A stretch of 40,248 bases of DNA from a virus (IMGVR_UViG_3300032291_001763:1-40248), one strand, 5' to 3'; positions 25,049-31,993 are shown, counted from the first letter of the stretch. Notes: generated by a model from the letters alone, not told the origin. Program-made: numbers and translations.

Positions 25049-25747
25049 TCAGTTTGCAGGTGAACTCTGGGAATCAACTCCGATTCCTACGCAAGTGTAA
25101 TAATCTTTTAGACGGCGGATAAGGGCAACGCCAGTTTCCTTGTCCCTGTTCTCGAAGCGTTCGACGAGCGACGAACCATTGAAGTTCGTGGTGATGACAG
25201 TAGGACGGCGAGCCGTGCTTCTTTCGTCGATGACGGCGAACAGGTCTGACGCCATGCGGGATGTCAAGCGTTCCTTTCCGAAGTCGTCAAAGGCCAAGAG
25301 TTTTGCATTGATGACAGACTCGATGACCTCGGCGTGTTCCTTGTCTTGGAAGCCTTTCTCAATCATGCCCTCGAACTTACGCATCGTGAGCACCATGAAC
25401 TTCATGTTCACGGACTTCTCGGTTTCCTTGACCCAAGCCCTGCGGACTACTTCCCAGAGTCCACGAGTCTTGCCTACGCCTGAGTTCCCGTGGAACAAGA
25501 GTCCTGATTTGTCGCCGCTTGGATTCCATTCCTCGACCTGTTGGCGAATCTTCGGGTGCAACAGCATGAGGTCTGTATCCCTGAAAATCTCTGGCATGGA
25601 CGGAGGATACACGCACGGGCCAAGACCCTCACGCTTCACACGCTCGGCGTCAAGATGCTCACGGCATTGCCACCAGCGTAGCAGGGTTCCGTCCTGCTTC
25701 TGGAACAAGGCTCCACGGCGTCCACAATGACAGGCGATGTCGCTCAT
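25049..25747 (-). CDS. DnaC/DnaI-like AAA+ helicase loader
   Basis: This 232-residue ATPase has Walker A GNSGVGKT (87-94), Walker B LLAFDDFGKE (150-159), and a sensor-like segment ending in ALIRRLKDYY. The family loads the replicative helicase on DNA at the origin. A short N-terminal Cys/His cluster (CHCGRR, then WWQCREH, residues 6-31) could bind zinc. There is no phage helicase nearby, so the target is probably the host helicase. It follows the initiator-like gene two positions upstream, forming a compact replication unit. The start overlaps the stop of the small upstream gene (ATGA). Confidence 0.85.
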   Translation of the reverse strand: MSDIACHCGRRGALFQKQDGTLLRWWQCREHLDAERVKREGLGPCVYPPSMPEIFRDTDLMLLHPKIRQQVEEWNPSGDKSGLLFHGNSGVGKTRGLWEVVRRAWVKETEKSVNMKFMVLTMRKFEGMIEKGFQDKEHAEVIESVINAKLLAFDDFGKERLTSRMASDLFAVIDERSTARRPTVITTNFNGSSLVERFENRDKETGVALIRRLKDYYTCVGIGVDSQSSPAN

Positions 25748-25908
25748 TCTACGGGCTCGGCATCAGGCACGATGGCCTTGCCAAGAATGATTTGTTCGTT
25801 CAGTTGTTCAATTTCAGAACGCAGTCTGTCGAACTCCTTGACAATCGTATCAGCCATTCCGTGCTGGACTAGCCAAGTGATATTCTTCTCGTTGATTTCT
25901 ATTCTCAT
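25744..25908 (-). CDS. Small coiled-coil protein, family member 3
   Basis: The start at 25908 is used because upstream ATGs run into the initiator gene. The 54-residue protein reads MRIEINEKNITWLVQHGMAD, then a heptad helix (VKEFDRLRSEIEQLNEQIIL) and the tail GKAIVPDAEPVE. The tail resembles NAIVLDAQPHE in the gene at 20986-21189. The leader ccgaaccaacc before ATG has no Shine-Dalgarno sequence. Between initiator and helicase loader it might bridge the two, but that is only a guess. Confidence 0.65.
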   Translation of the reverse strand: MRIEINEKNITWLVQHGMADTIVKEFDRLRSEIEQLNEQIILGKAIVPDAEPVE

Positions 25909-25919
25909 GGTTGGTTCGG

Positions 25920-26648
25920 TTAGAATGCGTCGTGGTCTTTTGCTGTCAAGGGCTTCTTGTGATACGCAGGCTGATTGTTCTGACGAGGAGCGAACAGACC
26001 CTGCCAGCCAGAACGGATGGACTGACTGATGCTTTCGATAGACCCTGCCTCTCCCCAGAGGACGAACTGTTTCCATTGGGCCTTGATGCTCTTGGGCTTC
26101 AAAGCCTTCTTCATTTCCTTTCGGTAGTCAATCCATTCAGCCCAAGACTTCTTGAACTCATCAGAACTGAAAGGCATAGGCCCAATCTCCTTGTCCTCCG
26201 CCCAAGGGATATCGTCTTCCGAAGAAGGGGTAGGGGTAGTTTTATCTTCTTTATTATCTTCTTTGTTATATGTATGCAATTCCTTGCATCCCCCCTGTGA
26301 AGTTCCTTTCATCCCCCCACGCACAGAATTGCACCCCTCGGAGCGAGTCACCTGTGTGTCCGCCAAGGCTTCTCGGACTGCCTGACGCTCGACTGTTCGG
26401 ATGACCCGATGACCGTCTGTCTCCTTGCGGGTGATAAGGCCAGCGTCTTCAAGGTCGCTCAGGATGTTCTGAATCTGACGCACAGTTAGGCCAAGGTGCT
26501 CGGATAGGTAAGCGTTGGATGCGAAGCACCCATCGGCGTTGTCAAGGCTCTCCAAGACGCCATAGACCACCTTGGCGATGAGGTTGATGTTCTTTGCTTG
26601 GAAGATGGCGGACGGAATCCAGACGCCCGTGAATTTAGGCTCTTGCAT
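25920..26648 (-). CDS. Winged-helix replication initiation protein (O/DnaD-like)
   Basis: The start at 26648 (MQEPKFTGVWIPSAIFQAKN) makes a TAATG overlap with the exonuclease stop. The 242-residue protein has an N-terminal winged helix: KVVYGVLESLDNADGCFASN, AYLSEHLGLTVRQIQNILSD, LEDAGLITRK. A Ser/Thr/Asp-rich linker follows and then a Trp-rich helical C-terminal region (SWAEWIDYRKEMKKALKPKS). Phage initiators of this type bind origin DNA and hand over to a DnaC-like loader, which is encoded two genes downstream. No iterons are obvious inside the gene. Confidence 0.7.
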   Translation of the reverse strand: MQEPKFTGVWIPSAIFQAKNINLIAKVVYGVLESLDNADGCFASNAYLSEHLGLTVRQIQNILSDLEDAGLITRKETDGHRVIRTVERQAVREALADTQVTRSEGCNSVRGGMKGTSQGGCKELHTYNKEDNKEDKTTPTPSSEDDIPWAEDKEIGPMPFSSDEFKKSWAEWIDYRKEMKKALKPKSIKAQWKQFVLWGEAGSIESISQSIRSGWQGLFAPRQNNQPAYHKKPLTAKDHDAF

Positions 26649-27466
26649 TAGATTTCGATTTCTTGCAGGTGAGACGGATAGCCGACCCAATCGCCGTCCT
26701 TCTGGCAAAGCAGGAAGTCGTTAATGGCTTGCTCCCAGAGGTCAACAGGACTCTTTACTCTGTATTTCATCAGGTTATGGATGTTAAATGTGTAGCAGGC
26801 TAGGCCGTGAGGAGCCTTGTCCTCGACAGGGATATACACAAACCTGTTCACAGTCAGGCCGTTCTGGATAGCCAGCCAAGTATAATGCACGGCTTGCACC
26901 CAGTACATTCTCTCCCTGACCATCTTGGAGAAAGCATACGGTGTTGCTGTCTGACACTTCTTGAAGTCCCAGATGGTTCCTGTTGCGGCGTCGTAGCCGT
27001 CGAGCATGCCTTTGAGTCGGACTTCACCCTCGTCGGTGACGGCGGTAGCGAACAAGCAGAGTTCTTTTTCCGTGGACTTCTTATAGAGTTCCGTGGCAAG
27101 ACCTCCGTTCGTAAGCACAGCCTCACGCATACCACGCAGACGCATCTCCTCCTCGGCGTCGATGACGATAAGCCCAGCGTTCTCAACCTCGAACTTGGCC
27201 TTGGCTTCCTTGTCTGCGGTTTTTCTGAGGTCGAACTTAGGCCCGACTACATAGCAAGGCTTCTCGTCCAGCATGAGCGAGTGAAAGCAAGTCCCGAAAA
27301 TCATGTCAGGCGTGGGCTTGAAAGGGTTCTCGGTGCTATGGATGTAGTGCTTCGGTGAGACGAAGAACTTGGAGAAAGCCGATTGGCTCAGCCCGAAAGC
27401 ACTTCGGTAATTACCGTCTTTTTCGCCCCGCAGGATAGCAGGGTCTTTTCCTTGGATGGTGAACAT
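26648..27466 (-). CDS. RecE-like PD-(D/E)XK exonuclease
   Basis: This 272-residue protein has the motif set of exonuclease VIII/DUF3799-type nucleases: GTCFHSLML (58-66), an acidic helix region with EKEL (133-136), MLDGYD (154-159) and TIWDFKK (164-170), whose D156 and D167-x-K169 make the catalytic PD-DxK. It degrades double-stranded DNA ends to leave single strands for the annealing protein. Its ERF partner is in the same leftward block but about 2.5 kb downstream and under another promoter. Its own promoter-like elements lie inside the end of the endonuclease VII gene. Confidence 0.85.
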   Translation of the reverse strand: MFTIQGKDPAILRGEKDGNYRSAFGLSQSAFSKFFVSPKHYIHSTENPFKPTPDMIFGTCFHSLMLDEKPCYVVGPKFDLRKTADKEAKAKFEVENAGLIVIDAEEEMRLRGMREAVLTNGGLATELYKKSTEKELCLFATAVTDEGEVRLKGMLDGYDAATGTIWDFKKCQTATPYAFSKMVRERMYWVQAVHYTWLAIQNGLTVNRFVYIPVEDKAPHGLACYTFNIHNLMKYRVKSPVDLWEQAINDFLLCQKDGDWVGYPSHLQEIEI

Positions 27467-27489
27467 ACAGTTGGGTTAGAAAACAAATG

Positions 27490-27516
27490 GTATTACAACA
27501 AAGGCAAAGAAGTCAA
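27490..27516 (-). promoter_or_regulatory. Possible promoter for the exonuclease-replication operon
   Basis: On the minus strand TTGACT (27516-27511) precedes TAATAC (27495-27490) with a 15-base spacer, and lies 24 bases upstream of the exonuclease ATG. The spacing is shorter than the usual 16-18, so this is a moderate candidate. Confidence 0.35.
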
Positions 27517-27893
27517 GCCTTGGCCTGCTTTTTCTTCAAGCGTCTTTCCTTGGCTTTCTTGTTCCTTCGGATACGTTTCTCGTCAGACGTCTTGTGCGTC
27601 GGATGGATTTCCGTCCGAGGGTGAGCGTCGAACGCATCCCAATACGCAAGCACACGAGCCACGAAACCATAACGGGTGCTCGTGCGTTTCGCTCGGTTCG
27701 CAAGGTTGTTAATCTTTCCCTCGATGCCGTTGCAGTTCCCGCACAGGACGCCTCGGATTAGGCCAGTCTTGTGGTCGTGGTCAAGACAAGCCTTCACGCT
27801 CGTGAGGTCTATGTTGCACAGCCAGCAAGTCCCGTTCTGGACTTTGGCGATTTCTGCACGGAGTTTAGGGATGTCTTTGGGCTTCAATCTCAT
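27513..27893 (-). CDS. Recombination endonuclease VII family protein
   Basis: This 126-residue protein has the His-Me nuclease core: C23-x2-C26 in CWLCNIDL, the catalytic LDHDHKTGLIRG (37-48) and C51-x2-C54 in CGNCNGIEGKI. Two CxxC pairs bind structural zinc. T4 gp49-type enzymes cut branched DNA such as Holliday junctions before packaging. The C-terminal third is a Lys/Arg-rich tail. It is somewhat shorter than T4 gp49, lacking a large dimer domain. It overlaps the membrane peptide gene upstream by four bases. Confidence 0.9.
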   Translation of the reverse strand: MRLKPKDIPKLRAEIAKVQNGTCWLCNIDLTSVKACLDHDHKTGLIRGVLCGNCNGIEGKINNLANRAKRTSTRYGFVARVLAYWDAFDAHPRTEIHPTHKTSDEKRIRRNKKAKERRLKKKQAKA

Positions 27894-28030
27894 AGGCGGA
27901 TGCGACGGCTTGCGTCTTGCTTGCGTTTAGCCGTGTCTCCCAGAGGAGTCAAGGCCAACAACCAGCAAATCAGCGTCAGCAGGAAGCATGCTGGGATAGC
28001 GACGAACATGAACATTAGGATATAGGCCAT
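27890..28030 (-). CDS. 46-residue membrane protein
   Basis: This short ORF reads MAYILMFMFVAIPACFLLTL followed by ICWLLALTPLGDTAKR and a basic tail. One long hydrophobic helix of about 27 residues is followed by a positive cytosolic tail. It overlaps endonuclease VII by ATGA. On its own strand TACAAT (28044-28039) stands eight bases before the ATG, suggesting a nearly leaderless transcript. Function unknown. Confidence 0.65.
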   Translation of the reverse strand: MAYILMFMFVAIPACFLLTLICWLLALTPLGDTAKRKQDASRRIRL

Positions 28031-28072
28031 ACAAGGATATTGTATCTTGGGGGTTATGTGGTGTAGTGAATT

Positions 28073-28534
28073 ATGGATTACGAGTCAAAGAAAGAGCGGA
28101 TTAACTCCAACCCCGCCAGCAATTGCACGGGTGCGAGTCTGCCCGACGAGACGAAGAAGAAGATTATGGAGATGACCTTGCAGGGTAAGTCCGTTGTGGA
28201 CATAAAGGAAGCCACAGGCGTGAGCAAGCCCACGATATACGCCCTGCAACGCAACGAAGGCGACAAGTTCGACCTCGGACAATGGAAGAAGACCACCACT
28301 TCCGTGATGTCTCAGATTGTAGCCCGTGGCTCCGAGAGGCTTCTGAGCGAGATTGATAACATCCCCGCAGGTCAGTTGCCTCTTACGATTGCAATCTTGA
28401 CGGACAAGATTATGGCTCTCCAAGACGCCCCTACCGTGGTCGTCGAACACAGATTGAAGGTCAGCCACGAGGACATCAATCAGATGATACGGGGCGACAG
28501 GGTGATAGACATCCCGCCGTCCGATGCCTCTTGA
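28073..28534 (+). CDS. Helix-turn-helix protein, possible small terminase or regulator
   Basis: This 153-residue protein has an N-terminal HTH (MTLQGKSVVDIKEATGVSKP, TIYALQ) and a helical C-terminal half (LPLTIAILTDKIMALQDAPT) followed by VVVEHRLKVSHEDINQMIRG. Small terminase subunits often pair such a HTH with a 'DKIaaLqG.PT..vEH' segment, so this is a candidate packaging-recognition protein, although it lies seven kilobases from the large subunit. A transcriptional regulator is the alternative. It is read opposite to its neighbours and shares a 42-base intergenic gap with the divergent membrane peptide gene. Confidence 0.75.
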   Translation: MDYESKKERINSNPASNCTGASLPDETKKKIMEMTLQGKSVVDIKEATGVSKPTIYALQRNEGDKFDLGQWKKTTTSVMSQIVARGSERLLSEIDNIPAGQLPLTIAILTDKIMALQDAPTVVVEHRLKVSHEDINQMIRGDRVIDIPPSDAS

Positions 28535-28555
28535 CATACCTGCGTCATACATAAT

Positions 28556-28831
28556 ATGACCCGTATGCTTCAATACAGGTTTAAGAACCTCAATATAAAG
28601 CACGACGGAATTGACCTGCTGGTTAATGGCGTGGGGCATTATGTGATAGAGGATTTCGAGGAGGACGGCAAGGAGGCGGCTTTCGAGTCCGCCGTGCTAT
28701 ACGACGCTCTCGGCAAGGAAGGCTACATCACCAGCAAGGAAGTATTGGGTCATATAGCGGATACCGCTGTCGCTTATCTGAACAACGACAGCCATCTTTG
28801 CAGGATGCTCGGGAATAAGTCCGTGGTTTAA
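28556..28831 (+). CDS. Hypothetical protein
   Basis: This 91-residue protein begins MTRMLQYRFKNLNIKHDGID and includes a charged helix (EDFEEDGKEAAFESAVLYDA). The preceding gene's stop codon lies within TTGACA (28531-28536), which is too close to the ATG for a normal promoter. Its end overlaps the convergent gene by four bases. No family is recognised. Confidence 0.7.
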   Translation: MTRMLQYRFKNLNIKHDGIDLLVNGVGHYVIEDFEEDGKEAAFESAVLYDALGKEGYITSKEVLGHIADTAVAYLNNDSHLCRMLGNKSVV

Positions 28832-29343
28832 GGCATGAAGTCGGGCGTGATTTTCTCACGCTCAACTACGTTTCCCATTTGGATTCGGAAGTGAACGGGT
28901 TCGAAGTTTCCGCACTCCTCGACGCAATACAGGTGGAATACAAGCGTCGGGAACATCTGCGAGAACTTGATGATAACAGGCATAGGAGGAGCCCAAGCGG
29001 TCTTGAACTTCCAGATTGCCACGGAAAATCCTGCGTCCTTTTGGATGCCTCCGAACTTCGTTTCCATAGCGTTCCACTTGGTTCCCCAGTTCTCAATGCA
29101 GAAGTCGTTAGCGTTGCAGAACCCGAACTTATCTTTCATCTGCTGTCTCTTACGGTTGCGTTCCTCGGCCTTGGCCTTGTCTCCGCCGTAGGTATGGAGT
29201 TCTTCTGATTTGAGTTCTTCTGGGCAACGAATCGCCTTATTGAAGTCGAACGGAAGTGACTTCGACTCAACCGCCGCAAGAAACACCGTGAGCATCCCGT
29301 CGTTTCCCTCGACGGCGAGGTCGTTATCTACATAATTAGGCAT
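28828..29343 (-). CDS. Api92/DUF1281-like protein
   Basis: The start at 29343 (MPNYVDNDLAVEGNDG) is chosen over an upstream frame ATG because the family begins MPNWxxN. The 171-residue protein has the family pattern: an opening beta strand, ESKSLPFDFNKAIRCPEEL, then FCIENWGTKWNAMETKF, whose NWGTKW is the hallmark, and a later FSQMFPTLVFHLYCVEECGN. The family has a ferredoxin-like fold and is found in phages and mobile elements; its function is unknown. It overlaps the next gene upstream by eight bases and the convergent gene by four. Confidence 0.75.
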   Translation of the reverse strand: MPNYVDNDLAVEGNDGMLTVFLAAVESKSLPFDFNKAIRCPEELKSEELHTYGGDKAKAEERNRKRQQMKDKFGFCNANDFCIENWGTKWNAMETKFGGIQKDAGFSVAIWKFKTAWAPPMPVIIKFSQMFPTLVFHLYCVEECGNFEPVHFRIQMGNVVEREKITPDFMP

Positions 29344-29803
29344 AGTATTTGTCCTGTTGGTGATTAAGTTCAAGTATCCCGAGGTTAGAGATAACCGCAA
29401 GGTCAATGTCAGTCGGGCCTTGGAAAACATTCAAGGCATTGAGTTCTTCGTTCTCCCACTTCCAGCGGGCGACATCGAAAGCATTGTAATGTTTCTTCCC
29501 CTTGATGCCGACCCAAGCATAACGGACTGTCCCCGTCAAAAGCATCACGTTGCTTCCGTATTGGATAGGGTAGTCGATTAGGTAGTTCTTCAACTCTTGC
29601 TCCTTGCTCGCCGTGGACACTCCGAGGAGTTCATCGGAGCAGTCAAGGCAGATAGAAGCAAGGCGGGACAGCACGAGGCACTTGAACGCCTTGGCCTCCT
29701 CATCATCGGGCGAATGAAACGCAAGCGAGGCAATCACCTTGTCGGCCTCCTTAAAGGCGTTGAGGGCTATATGGGCGGCGTTTTGTTTGTCTTGTGAGTT
29801 CAT
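29336..29803 (-). CDS. Hypothetical protein
   Basis: This 155-residue protein begins with a helical segment (NAAHIALNAFKEADKVIASL) and a Cys-containing stretch (VLSRLASICLDCSDELLGVS), followed by a beta-like centre (NVMLLTGTVRYAWVGIKGKK). The leader ctaatcct before ATG lacks GGAGG. It lies between the Api92-like and ArdA-like genes in an accessory cluster. No family is recognised. Confidence 0.7.
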   Translation of the reverse strand: MNSQDKQNAAHIALNAFKEADKVIASLAFHSPDDEEAKAFKCLVLSRLASICLDCSDELLGVSTASKEQELKNYLIDYPIQYGSNVMLLTGTVRYAWVGIKGKKHYNAFDVARWKWENEELNALNVFQGPTDIDLAVISNLGILELNHQQDKYYA

Positions 29804-29807
29804 AGGA

Positions 29808-30140
29808 TTAGATGCTTCGGAAGAAGTATTCGCCCGATTGCCAGAAATCCCCGCCGAGGATTAGGTCACGCCCATAAGCGTCGTAATCGAAATACGGACG
29901 CAGGTTCTCGGGCATTTCGTCAAGCGTTCCGAGGTCGTCGCAAATGTATTCAGCGAGGTCTGCGGCGTTGCGGAATTCACCCGCAAAGGCATCCTTGCAC
30001 TCTTCCCAATTCTCTTCCGTAGGTTCTTCGAGGTGGAAGTTTTCAATCCAGCAAGCGAAGATTGCTTCGCAGTTCGGAAAGCCGTCGGGGTTCGCTTCAA
30101 AAAAACGGACGGAGAGGGCTTGGGCTTTTTCGTAGGTCAT
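29808..30140 (-). CDS. Minimal ArdA-like antirestriction protein
   Basis: This 110-residue acidic protein resembles ArdA in its C-terminal half: FAGEFRNAADLAEYICDDL (52-70), LRPYFDYDAYGRDLILGGDF (80-99) and an ending GEYFFRSI. ArdA proteins mimic B-form DNA with surface Asp/Glu and block Type I restriction enzymes. Canonical ArdA is about 165 residues in three domains; this one is shorter and could represent a reduced form. Very acidic composition agrees. It stands in a cluster of small accessory genes with other probable host-interaction functions. Confidence 0.75.
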   Translation of the reverse strand: MTYEKAQALSVRFFEANPDGFPNCEAIFACWIENFHLEEPTEENWEECKDAFAGEFRNAADLAEYICDDLGTLDEMPENLRPYFDYDAYGRDLILGGDFWQSGEYFFRSI

Positions 30141-30158
30141 AGGATTATGGGTTAAAGA

Positions 30159-30377
30159 TTAGACACAGTTTCCGTTTTCGTCGATTTCAAACGCCTCGGT
30201 ATCGCCGTTGGAGTTGCAAAGGGCTTCGTCCACGAGTTCCGTAAAACGCTTGTGGCCTTTTTCATTGTCTCCGACATAATCGGAATACTTCTGACGGGCT
30301 TCCGAGCCAGACTTTGCGTCCACTTCATAGCAGACACAGATGGTTTCGATTACACGATATTTTTTTAGTTTGCTCAT
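30159..30377 (-). CDS. Small hypothetical protein
   Basis: This 72-residue protein starts MSKLKKYRVIETICVCYEVD and continues AKSGSEARQKYSDYVG, a pattern resembling small DpnD/PcfM-type domains ('y.V.et....y.VeA.s..eA'). It is acidic at the C terminus. Its leader caacccaacca before ATG lacks a ribosome site. It is the first gene of the accessory leftward unit. Function unknown. Confidence 0.65.
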   Translation of the reverse strand: MSKLKKYRVIETICVCYEVDAKSGSEARQKYSDYVGDNEKGHKRFTELVDEALCNSNGDTEAFEIDENGNCV

Positions 30378-30455
30378 TGGTTGGGTTGGTTGTTATTATG
30401 TAATACAGATAAAAGAGAATGTAAATAAGGAAGTGAAAGTTTTTCGGCTGTCGGC

Positions 30456-30479
30456 GGGGGTGATTTTTAGGCCACCCCC
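30456..30479. other. Hairpin B with ATTTTTAGGC loop
   Basis: GGGGGTG (30456-30462) pairs perfectly with CACCCCC (30473-30479) around ATTTTTAGGC. The loop matches that of the hairpin at 24989-25014 although the stems differ, hinting at conserved structure. Both lie upstream of leftward genes. The rest of 30378-30658 holds another short hairpin, CCCC-ttgc-GGGG at 30517-30528, and no convincing gene. Confidence 0.5.
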
Positions 30480-30658
30480 ACCTTAATAAGCCGTGTTGCA
30501 TTTGTTGGTTGGTTAGCCCCTTGCGGGGAAGTTATTAGGGAACCCTTTTGCCTATGAACACAATGAATGACAGCGGGGTTTTACAGACTTCCCAATCAAA
30601 CCTAATCGCAAGGTGGTTGTTTAAGCGGGCTGTTCTACCGCCCTTGCAAAGTTATCCC

Positions 30659-30682
30659 AATAAAGGGGAGGTTGCCCTCCCC
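30659..30682 (-). terminator. Intrinsic terminator after the 77-residue leftward gene
   Basis: On the minus strand a perfect seven-pair stem, GGGGAGG with CCTCCCC around a four-base loop (30665-30682), is followed by TTTATT (30664-30659). It begins six bases after the stop codon of the gene at 30688-30921. Confidence 0.65.
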
Positions 30683-30687
30683 TGCGA

Positions 30688-30921
30688 TTAAGCCTTATAA
30701 GAACCGAGGAACTCGAACCAATAACGGGAACGGCCCACGGCAAACCAAAAGCCGCAAGAAGCGGTTTTGTCTTTCCCCGTGTTTCCGTAGCGTTTTAGTT
30801 CGCCTTCCTCATTCACAATCAAATCCCCACAGGCAGGGTCTGACAAAACGACTTTCGCCGTCTCTTTAAGTCCGCTTGGGTATTCAATCGTAATTTCCTT
30901 ACTTGGGTTTAGGTGTCGCAT
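30688..30921 (-). CDS. Small beta-rich hypothetical protein
   Basis: The start at 30921 (MRHLNPSKEITIEYPSGLKE) is preferred to an upstream ATG at 31053 because the extended part is Gln/Gly-rich noncoding-like sequence. The 77-residue protein has beta strands (TAKVVLSDPACGDLIVNEEG) and ends CGFWFAVGRSRYWFEFLGSY-KA. It has its own intrinsic terminator just downstream, which supports transcription. No family is recognised. Confidence 0.6.
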   Translation of the reverse strand: MRHLNPSKEITIEYPSGLKETAKVVLSDPACGDLIVNEEGELKRYGNTGKDKTASCGFWFAVGRSRYWFEFLGSYKA

Positions 30922-31449
30922 TGGGATGAGAAAGAGCGGGTGTCGGGTTGAGGGTTGCCCCTGCCTAACATCTATTAAGTTATACCTCCCTTGACCTTGT
31001 GCAACCTCTTTTTCAAGCCCCTTGTATCCATTAGACGGACTAACAGGTTGCATAAGGTTTGCTTATCAAAGCCCGTAGAGGGGTGCTTCTTTTGGCCTAT
31101 GCAAGACCCTTGACCCTATACTGAAAACGCCTCTGAGGGCATTTGTGCAAGGGTTTTTAAAGCGTTCTGTATCAATGACTTACGGGATGAGTCTGTAACT
31201 TTTTACACGGCATAGAATTATTCTAAGTCAATGCCAATCTCACAAGGGATTTGGGTATTAGAAATGCTAATGAACCCACGCTTGAAATCTAATGACAGTT
31301 TCAAGGGCCTTGGCACGCTACCTGCACAGGTGGCTACATAAGGAAAACTTATGAGGCCATTAGGACTGATAATAGGTCAAAGGGTCTTGAAATAGGCGTT
31401 GACCTAACCCAATGGGTGCTTTCAATGGGTCTTGCATTAAGCATCCTAT
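30922..31449. other. Divergent control region without a convincing gene
   Basis: This stretch separates leftward and rightward gene sets. It holds a TATACT -10-like element at 31117-31122, a perfect 6+1+6 palindrome TAGAATTATTCTA at 31213-31225 that could be an operator, two copies of CAATGGGT 13 bases apart (31410-31417, 31423-31430), and a promoter-like pair at 31399-31426. The composition is rich in short CCCT/AAGG words. No long ORF with good start context was found. Confidence 0.5.
31399..31426 (+). promoter_or_regulatory. Possible rightward early promoter
   Basis: TTGACC (31399-31404) and TTCAAT (31421-31426) are separated by 16 bases, 23 bases upstream of the first rightward small gene. 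Two direct repeats CAATGGGT flank or overlap the -10, a position where a regulator would block or aid polymerase. Confidence 0.4.
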
Positions 31450-31731
31450 ATGAACAACCCCCGCCTCACGCCCGTTCGGGCTATCAAAGTTAAATACATC
31501 CCGCCCACTAACCACAAGGGAGGCCGACACAAGGCCGAACTCCTCGGGACGCATTTGACCCTAACCCTCCCTTATGATTACGCAACCAATGACGGCGGGA
31601 AGCATAAGACCGCCCTTGCCCTTCTCTATAAGGCAAAGCAAACCGACAACCTCCAACACTTCGGGCAAAGCGAACTTTCGGAAACTTTCGCCTTGAACAA
31701 TGACGAAACCGTTTTCACGCTTTCCCTCTAA
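31450..31731 (+). CDS. Small hypothetical protein (rightward accessory gene 1)
   Basis: This 93-residue protein begins MNNPRLTPVRAIKVKYIPPT and continues NHKGGRHKAELLGTHLTLTL then YDYATNDGGKHKTALALLYK. The N-terminal part is basic and beta-like; it resembles short phage proteins with an 'iKV.Y.ppTn.rGsR.ka' pattern of unknown role. It is first in a set of five rightward small genes with the recurrent atcct leader before ATG. Function unknown. Confidence 0.7.
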   Translation: MNNPRLTPVRAIKVKYIPPTNHKGGRHKAELLGTHLTLTLPYDYATNDGGKHKTALALLYKAKQTDNLQHFGQSELSETFALNNDETVFTLSL

Positions 31732-31735
31732 TCCT

Positions 31736-31819
31736 ATGCGAACCCTAAAAGACCTTCTAACCGCCCTTGCCATTGTCGCCTTGCTTTGGCTGTACGCCGT
31801 TGCCTTTCTGTCTCTATAA
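31736..31819 (+). CDS. 27-residue single-span membrane peptide
   Basis: The ORF reads MRTLKDLLTALAIVALLWLY followed by AVAFLSL. A positive N terminus precedes a single transmembrane helix that fills the rest. It begins four bases after the previous stop, with the leader taatcct before ATG that recurs in this cluster. Its stop codon lies within the AT-rich element shared with 32228-32242. Very short, so support comes from start context and position. Confidence 0.5.
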   Translation: MRTLKDLLTALAIVALLWLYAVAFLSL

Positions 31820-31828
31820 TTATATAAT
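31800..31828 (+). promoter_or_regulatory. Promoter predicted to give a leaderless mRNA
   Basis: TTGCCT (31800-31805), a 17-base spacer, and a perfect TATAAT (31823-31828) are followed by six bases and then the ATG at 31835. Transcription would begin essentially at the start codon. The -10 lies within tataattatataata (31815-31829), repeated exactly at 32228-32242. Confidence 0.55.
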
Positions 31829-31834
31829 AATCCT

Positions 31835-31993
31835 ATGACCCAAACCGCAAACCTGTTCCTTATGGAGTTCCAAGCCCTTTGTGGTCAATGGGGCGTTTCC
31901 CCCGCTGTCGCCCTTGAAGATAAGGCCGTAAGAGACGCAATCAAAGCAAGAGACTTGGACGCCTTGAATGAAGCACTTTCTAATGTCTTCTAA
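31835..31993 (+). CDS. Small hypothetical protein (rightward accessory gene 3)
   Basis: This 52-residue protein reads MTQTANLFLMEFQALCGQWG, VSPAVALEDKAVRDAIKARD, then LDALNEALSNVF. It is mostly helical and acidic at the end. A consensus-like promoter sits so close upstream that the message should be leaderless. No family is recognised. Confidence 0.6.
   Translation: MTQTANLFLMEFQALCGQWGVSPAVALEDKAVRDAIKARDLDALNEALSNVF

Noticed and set aside
28531-28555. TTGACA promoter for the gene at 28556
   Set aside because: The only -10-like boxes lie 11-13 bases downstream of TTGACA and against the ATG, too close for a functional sigma70 promoter.
30554-30691. 45-codon + strand ORF starting after gcctATG
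   Set aside because: The leader resembles real starts in this region, but the ORF covers the opposing gene's terminator hairpin and its stop region, and its translation shows no protein-like pattern.
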